NCBI GenBank assembly: GCA_008360955.1 | Contig: LUCM01000631.1 | Location: forward strand, 61,290 to 125,289 | DNA length: 64,000 nt | Direction: 5' to 3' | Source of the DNA: Fasciolopsis buskii | Taxonomy: Eukaryota; Platyhelminthes; Trematoda; Plagiorchiida; Fasciolidae | Shown here: positions 59,827 to 64,000 of the stretch, piece by piece | Position numbering within the stretch: position 1 is the first letter of the stretch | Layout: each line of letters opens with the position of its first letter | Notes under the pieces: generated by a model | What the model saw: only the letters and a program-made list of their open reading frames with translations | Databases searched by the model: none | What the model was told of the DNA's origin: nothing | Program-made: the position numbers and the translations under genes

Positions 59827-59977
59827 GCAATCCCGTTTAAGTGATCAAGTTCAGGATAAATATGATTTCGACGTTATTTTTGTACATGGTATGTGGGGTA
59901 GTGTTTTCTACACGTGGCGTCAGAGTGAACACAGCAACCAAGCGGAAGATTCCACGTCCTCTACTTGCTGGCCTCGC
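59827..59977 (+). CDS. SERAC1: SERAC1-like exon: start of the alpha/beta-hydrolase domain
   Basis: 151 bases between acceptor 'tttctttttcacag' and donor 'tcgc|gtgagt'. One leading base completes the Gly codon of the previous exon. It encodes QSRLSDQVQDKYDFDVIFVH, then VHGMWGSVFYTWRQ, an acidic/Ser-rich loop and STCWPR. The hydrophobic strand followed by HG (oxyanion-hole region), the TWRQ motif and CWP are diagnostic of SERAC1. That protein is a serine-hydrolase-fold protein at mitochondria-ER contacts, linked in mammals to phosphatidylglycerol remodelling. The exon ends in phase 0 and continues at 63,628. A Trp follows HG-Met where many homologs have Leu or Met-Gly. Confidence 0.93.
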
Positions 59978-59984
59978 GTGAGTT

Positions 59985-62190
59985 CCATTTCGTTTCCCAT
60001 CGGTTTTTTGATATCTGGTCGTAAAGGCTATTTTATTGCAAAAAAATATGTCAGTATCGGTTTGGTGAAAAGTTTGAGCATTTATTACTGTGTGGCATAA
60101 AAGAAGTCAGAGTTGCCGTACAGAATCTAGAGCAGTTCTCTACATCATTGACTGGGATGGAGACGATCACATCTATGGGTTACTTGGGCGGTTCCTATTA
60201 TCTCGGTTTCAGAAATTTGACATACTGTAATTTCCTCATTCTCTGAAATCTTCAACGCCGTGAAAGCGTCCTGGGCCCGGTTGTTGGTTCTTCTTAGTAC
60301 GCAACCAATCAAGTGTCATAGGATAAGCGCGCTTGTCCTGTTCTCATTGTCTTTGAAAGAAATAAATTACAATCAGAGTCTCGGTTGAATAATTGTCGTT
60401 TATCCAGTCCGTCTGACAGGCCAAATGCTAAAGTACATGACGTCATGTTTACAATCGTTTTGTAGAATCGCCTCGTTTTTTCGCGAATCGGGGTTTTCAC
60501 TAATCCTATTTCGCAAAGTCGACTGCTTGCAGTTTTCATTAATTCGTCGTGCCGTTTACTGGAAATCGGACTCTCCTTCAACAATTACTTGTCTTGGACA
60601 CCAGTTTACTTTGACAAAGCCAGTCCGAGGCCACGCATAACATGTTCCAGCGGCGTTAGTGTGGTCGTATTTAGTGCTTGTTCTCACAATTGGGCTCTGG
60701 GTCACAGTATCTTAAATGTAACTTCACCATTTCCTTATGGCATCATCGTGTGTGAACGATTTTCCGAATTAGTCCCTGATTACTTTTCGTTTACAGCCGA
60801 ATACCAAAACGGATCCAATTAATAAGATACATGCGTAATCTTTGATTTATATCAAAATTTATCACCGATGCACGGGGTGCGTTAAAGTGGTAAAAGCCAA
60901 TCGGACCTTCTGGATATATGCACATGCTTCGTCTCGTACAAAATTGCCCAATGAAATAAAGCTACTCCAGGAATAAATTTTATTTGTTTTCTTTTGGTAT
61001 CACTTTCGATTAATCATTTTCACTTCAAAATACTTTAACTTGTGTAGCTGGCGAACATGTTTATCAATCACTAGTACAAATGATTTCATATTTCCCTAGA
61101 ATTAGTACGTCCGGATGACAGTGTCATGTGCATCTCTTTCTTCGTAGGTATTAGTATTTTAGCGCGGTCCTCATGGTTGCCAGTGGGTCGCCAAACAGTC
61201 GGAATAGGATATCTGTTTTTCTTCAAGAATCTCTTGTTTGCTCATGCCCGTAGTTCAAAATCGTTTATGAGTATTCTCATATGGTCCTCTACAAGCTTAT
61301 TAAACGCATACAGTTCTTCGTGGGGTGATGATCTGAAAAGGAGTCTGGTAATTCACTTGTTTCATTTCACACCCTTTTGTATGATTCTTGAATTTTCATT
61401 TCGTTCATACATAAAGAATTTGAAATTATCCAAATGAAACACTAAATTTTTCCTCTTGCTTTTTTTCCTTGCATTTTCGCATGTTTTGTTTTCCGCTCTG
61501 CATTTTAGATGCACCATATTCATACATCGCGCGATTTTATTTGTTTTTGAACTGAGCGCTGTAGTTCAGGCCCGGTTTCCCTGGTTTTCTTACTGTAACA
61601 TCAAGCTATTCGCTCACACAACATTCCTGGCTATACACCTCTATCGCTCTTGTGTGGTTCCATGCCGTCGTCTTTAACCGCGTGCGACTGCCACAGTCCC
61701 CCCAATTCTGGAGGGTTTAGGTGACCTGTATTCACGAACGACCCGGATATCGTAAGCATTGTGCTTGTTAGATTAAGATATAATCCTTTCACGGGATAGT
61801 TTCACAATCATTTATCGTCTACTTAGTTCGTTAACGTAAAAACAATTGCGTGAGGGTACAGACGAACACTTGGTGATATGCACGTTTGTATATCTGTCCG
61901 TCGCATCGAGATAACCGTGCACATGTACTTTTAGTCTAATGTTGCGGCACCCACCTGAGAACAACGTTTTTTGTCCTAAAGCCAATGGGATTTTTCTCTG
62001 CAGATTGTCAAAAACGTGCTGTCTTTTTGTCTGACATGGTCGACATAGTTTCGAATACGGTATGGGTTAGTAGCTTTAGTTTTTTAATTGCCTAAAATAA
62101 TTATATTAACTATCATAGATTCACATTTTGCAGCCAAGCAGTGCTTGGCGTTCATGCATGTGTTCCGAACTTTTCATCTATCTGCTAAAT
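59985..62190. other. Intron sequence without recognised features
   Basis: Short frames on both strands, none recognised. The exon phases on either side match directly, so no coding exon is needed here. Confidence 0.5.
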
Positions 62191-62194
62191 CCCG

Positions 62195-62800
62195 CATCAT
62201 CATCATCATTGTTCAGCGTAAAACAGCCAGGCAAGCCTCACTGATCGCTGCCTTCTCACCAGAGTTACAAGTTTCTATAAAAAAGTGAGTTTCCAAGGGG
62301 AACAAGGAGTGGACCTAAACAGATGGGAAAAGAAAAGATGCTTCTGCAGCCAAGACACGAAACAGTCTAACTTAACAAACGCACTCTTTCAATCATTCTG
62401 ATTCGATAGAAAATGACAACACGATCGCCACTGTTCACGGTTCACTGCTACATCCTTCATTGTCTCCAGCCAGCTAGTTGACGAATCTTTCGGACCCCAA
62501 CCACGAAAGCGTGAGGCACCTAATTTGTCTAAATTCTCTGTACATTTTCTCATTCCACGTTGCCCCGTGATCTGTTGATTTCCACATGGCTTCTTCCATT
62601 CCTTGGGAGGAACATAAAGTATGGCAAGGTGTGGTAGACGAGTGTTTGTCATACGCAACACGTGACCCAGCCAACGTAGTCTACTGAATTTCATACGATG
62701 AAATAAGGTATTCTGAGAGCCTGCACCTAGTACTTGATTCATGACCACATTACTCACCTGGTCACACCATCCAATTCTAGCCATTCTACGTAGGTAGGTA
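62195..62800 (-). mobile_element. RTE-type retrotransposon, 5'-truncated copy with native 3' end
   Basis: The minus strand encodes YLRRMARIGWCDQVSNVVMN, then FSRLRWLGHVLRM, RGMRKCTENLDKLGASRFRG, WGPKDSSTSWLETMKDVAVN and REQWRSCCHFLSN, all in one open frame. It is followed by a 3' untranslated part and a (CAT)n end at 62,197-62,212. Sequence 62,215-62,700 is nearly the same as 12,360-12,840 (same subfamily). At about 62,800 the similarity stops and unrelated sequence continues the frame, marking the truncation point. The intact frame suggests a recent insertion. It is antisense to the host gene. Confidence 0.88.
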
Positions 62801-62809
62801 TTTACATAG

Positions 62810-63620
62810 TCGCTTGTCAGGTCTCTCGATACCACGCTTAATTTTGGGGAGGCTGCAGATTCAAAAGTGTTGTTGCTTTGCCTGAGTGGGGTTTCAATAA
62901 CGGACAAGCAAAGTTAATCGCTTCTGTCAGTTTCCTACCGAGCATTTGAAGTGTGATGAACCTCAGTAGGCCGGTGGCCAAATAATCCCCGATACACATT
63001 TTCGGAATTCAATAAGCTCTTAGTTTTATGGGCTGCGCAAAAGGCAGTAATCCGTGCTACTTCCAATAGTCTGCAAACTACCCAATTCCATATCATGAAC
63101 CCTCGCAGTCAGTGACTGCAATTGTGATTATGATTCATTTCTTTATGGTTGGATCTGATGAGGGCAGTGCTGTGAGATAATTTGTTTGATGTCTGCACCA
63201 TTAGACAAATGTCGACGTAAACTCACGATTTTCCGGTTATTTTTGATCCGGTGTTGCTGGGCGCTTTCAGTCGAATGTTAAATCTGCTCGCACGGTAGTT
63301 GTTGTATTATTCATGCGACAGGGTGCCCAATCGAAAACATAGGAACTTTCATTACAGTATGTCATACTTATCGTTGATTTCGGGCATTTAGCCTTCGATG
63401 TACACCCACTTACATTTTGTTTTTACATGAATTCATAAAATATTGTCTTGCGTTGTTTATTTTTTCCCATGAAATTGTGGCCTTCGAATTTTTCCTTATT
63501 CGTAAAATCATATTCGCCTGGACCAAGTCACGCATATTCTAACGGAGAGTCTTTCACGCAAAGCGAATCTCCCAGCCGTCTGTTTATCTTTTTTGCATAT
63601 TTTTTCCTGTCTCCATATTT
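62810..63620. other. Intron sequence without recognised features
   Basis: No motif or repeat relation was seen between the RTE truncation point and the last exon in the window. Confidence 0.45.
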
Positions 63621-63627
63621 GCTGCAG

Positions 63628-63728
63628 GACTGGCTTTCATCCCAGTTCCCACGAGCTCGAATCCTCGGTATCGATACTTCTCTGTCCCCGTTCATATGGA
63701 ATTCGATATGCCCTACTGATCGTTTCCG
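63628..63728 (+). CDS. SERAC1: SERAC1-like exon: second part of the hydrolase domain
   Basis: 101 bases between acceptor 'catatttgctgcag' and donor 'ttccg|gtgagt'. Begins in phase 0 and ends after two bases of a codon. It encodes DWLSSQFPRARILGIDTSLS, then PFIWNSICPTDRF. Joined to the exon before, it gives CWPR/DWL, matching the 'CWP..WL....P..RI....YDTSLS.W...CP' stretch of SERAC1 proteins. The catalytic GXSXG serine and the later Asp and His would lie in exons beyond base 64,000, so the gene is truncated by the window edge. A Pro-Phe-Ile insertion precedes the conserved Trp. Confidence 0.92.
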
Positions 63729-63945
63729 GTGAGTCATTAAGCTTTCGTAACTTTTCGCATCGTTCCACGCCCTAGGAAGCGAAAGTCGTATGAAATAATT
63801 CCCCAATCATTGCACCTACCTCTCTCCTCCCACTTTTACGATTGCAGCCGCTTTGATCTCGGTCTGTGATTCCCTTTTGCGGAATGACGATGCCTAATTT
63901 GATGTAACGTGATAGGTAGGCGAATGAAGTTAATATGCATATGTA

Positions 63946-63961
63946 CATATATATATATATG
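63946..63961. repeat. (TA)n short tract
   Basis: About eight TA units at the right end of the window, within the next intron of the SERAC1-like gene. Confidence 0.8.
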
Positions 63962-64000
63962 TGGACTCTTCGACGAAGAGCTTCCATGCACACTCCTGTT

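Noticed and set aside
1..64000. Search for CRISPR arrays, bacterial insertion sequences, operons, riboswitches or rRNA genes
   Set aside because: No regularly spaced direct repeats, bacterial gene arrangement or rRNA-like sequence is visible. Splice signals and LINE content point to an animal genome.

Overview
The window looks like gene-poor, repeat-rich nuclear DNA from a parasitic flatworm, most likely a trematode (fluke). The evidence is short spliced exons with GT-AG borders separated by 3.6-7 kb introns, and many decayed non-LTR retrotransposons (RTE/SR2-like, CR1/Jockey-like) plus Penelope-like elements with GIY-YIG endonuclease tails, the mix typical of trematode genomes. There are no bacterial-style operons, promoters, ribosome binding sites, insertion sequences or CRISPR arrays. 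Genus cannot be fixed from sequence alone; the base composition looks less AT-rich than I would expect for Schistosoma. One undetermined base (N) lies at 12,606.

One protein-coding gene is recognised with good support: a SERAC1-like alpha/beta-hydrolase on the + strand. Its exons are at 43,755-43,871, 48,530-48,791, 52,563-52,752, 59,827-59,977 and 63,628-63,728, with a probable earlier exon at 39,606-39,809. All exon-exon phases agree, and the last junctions rebuild the conserved start of the lipase domain (VIFVHG...TWRQ...CWPR/DWL...IDTSLS). The gene runs off the right edge before its GXSXG serine motif. An open segment at 55,342-55,489 fits the reading phase as an alternative terminal exon but may be unrelated.

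The rest is mainly mobile-element debris. RTE-type fragments occur at 1-240 (-), 3,430-3,860 (-), 12,344-14,780 (-, the best preserved, with a 269-codon reverse transcriptase stretch keeping YADD), 17,090-18,270 (-), 23,330-23,970 (-), 27,800-30,350 (+), 30,960-32,200 (+), 35,360-35,720 (+), 37,480-37,970 (+), 41,590-42,040 (+), 46,760-48,090 (+), 50,990-52,260 (+) and 62,195-62,800 (-). A CR1-like element covers 290-2,960, and Jockey/CR1-like remnants lie at 15,480-16,650 and 58,590-59,010. Penelope-like tails lie at 22,737-23,202 (between 55-bp inverted repeats), 24,020-24,330 and 53,885-54,235, with a related inverted pair at 57,588-57,755. An unnamed interspersed repeat ('repeat A') occurs five times and a second ('repeat D') twice. 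Four tRNA-like (SINE-type) segments carry A- and B-box sequences.

Layout: 0-39 kb is intergenic or unrecognised sequence full of old insertions, with only weak exon candidates. From about 39.6 kb to the end is the SERAC1-like gene, whose introns have absorbed RTE, Penelope, repeat A and microsatellite sequences. Two RTE copies in neighbouring introns share a 131-bp identical stretch including the same disabling frame change, which suggests sequence exchange between introns. I saw no clear new molecular system. The most unusual items are the inverted-repeat Penelope architecture, the identical defective RTE segment, the unnamed repeat A and the candidate alternative SERAC1 end.
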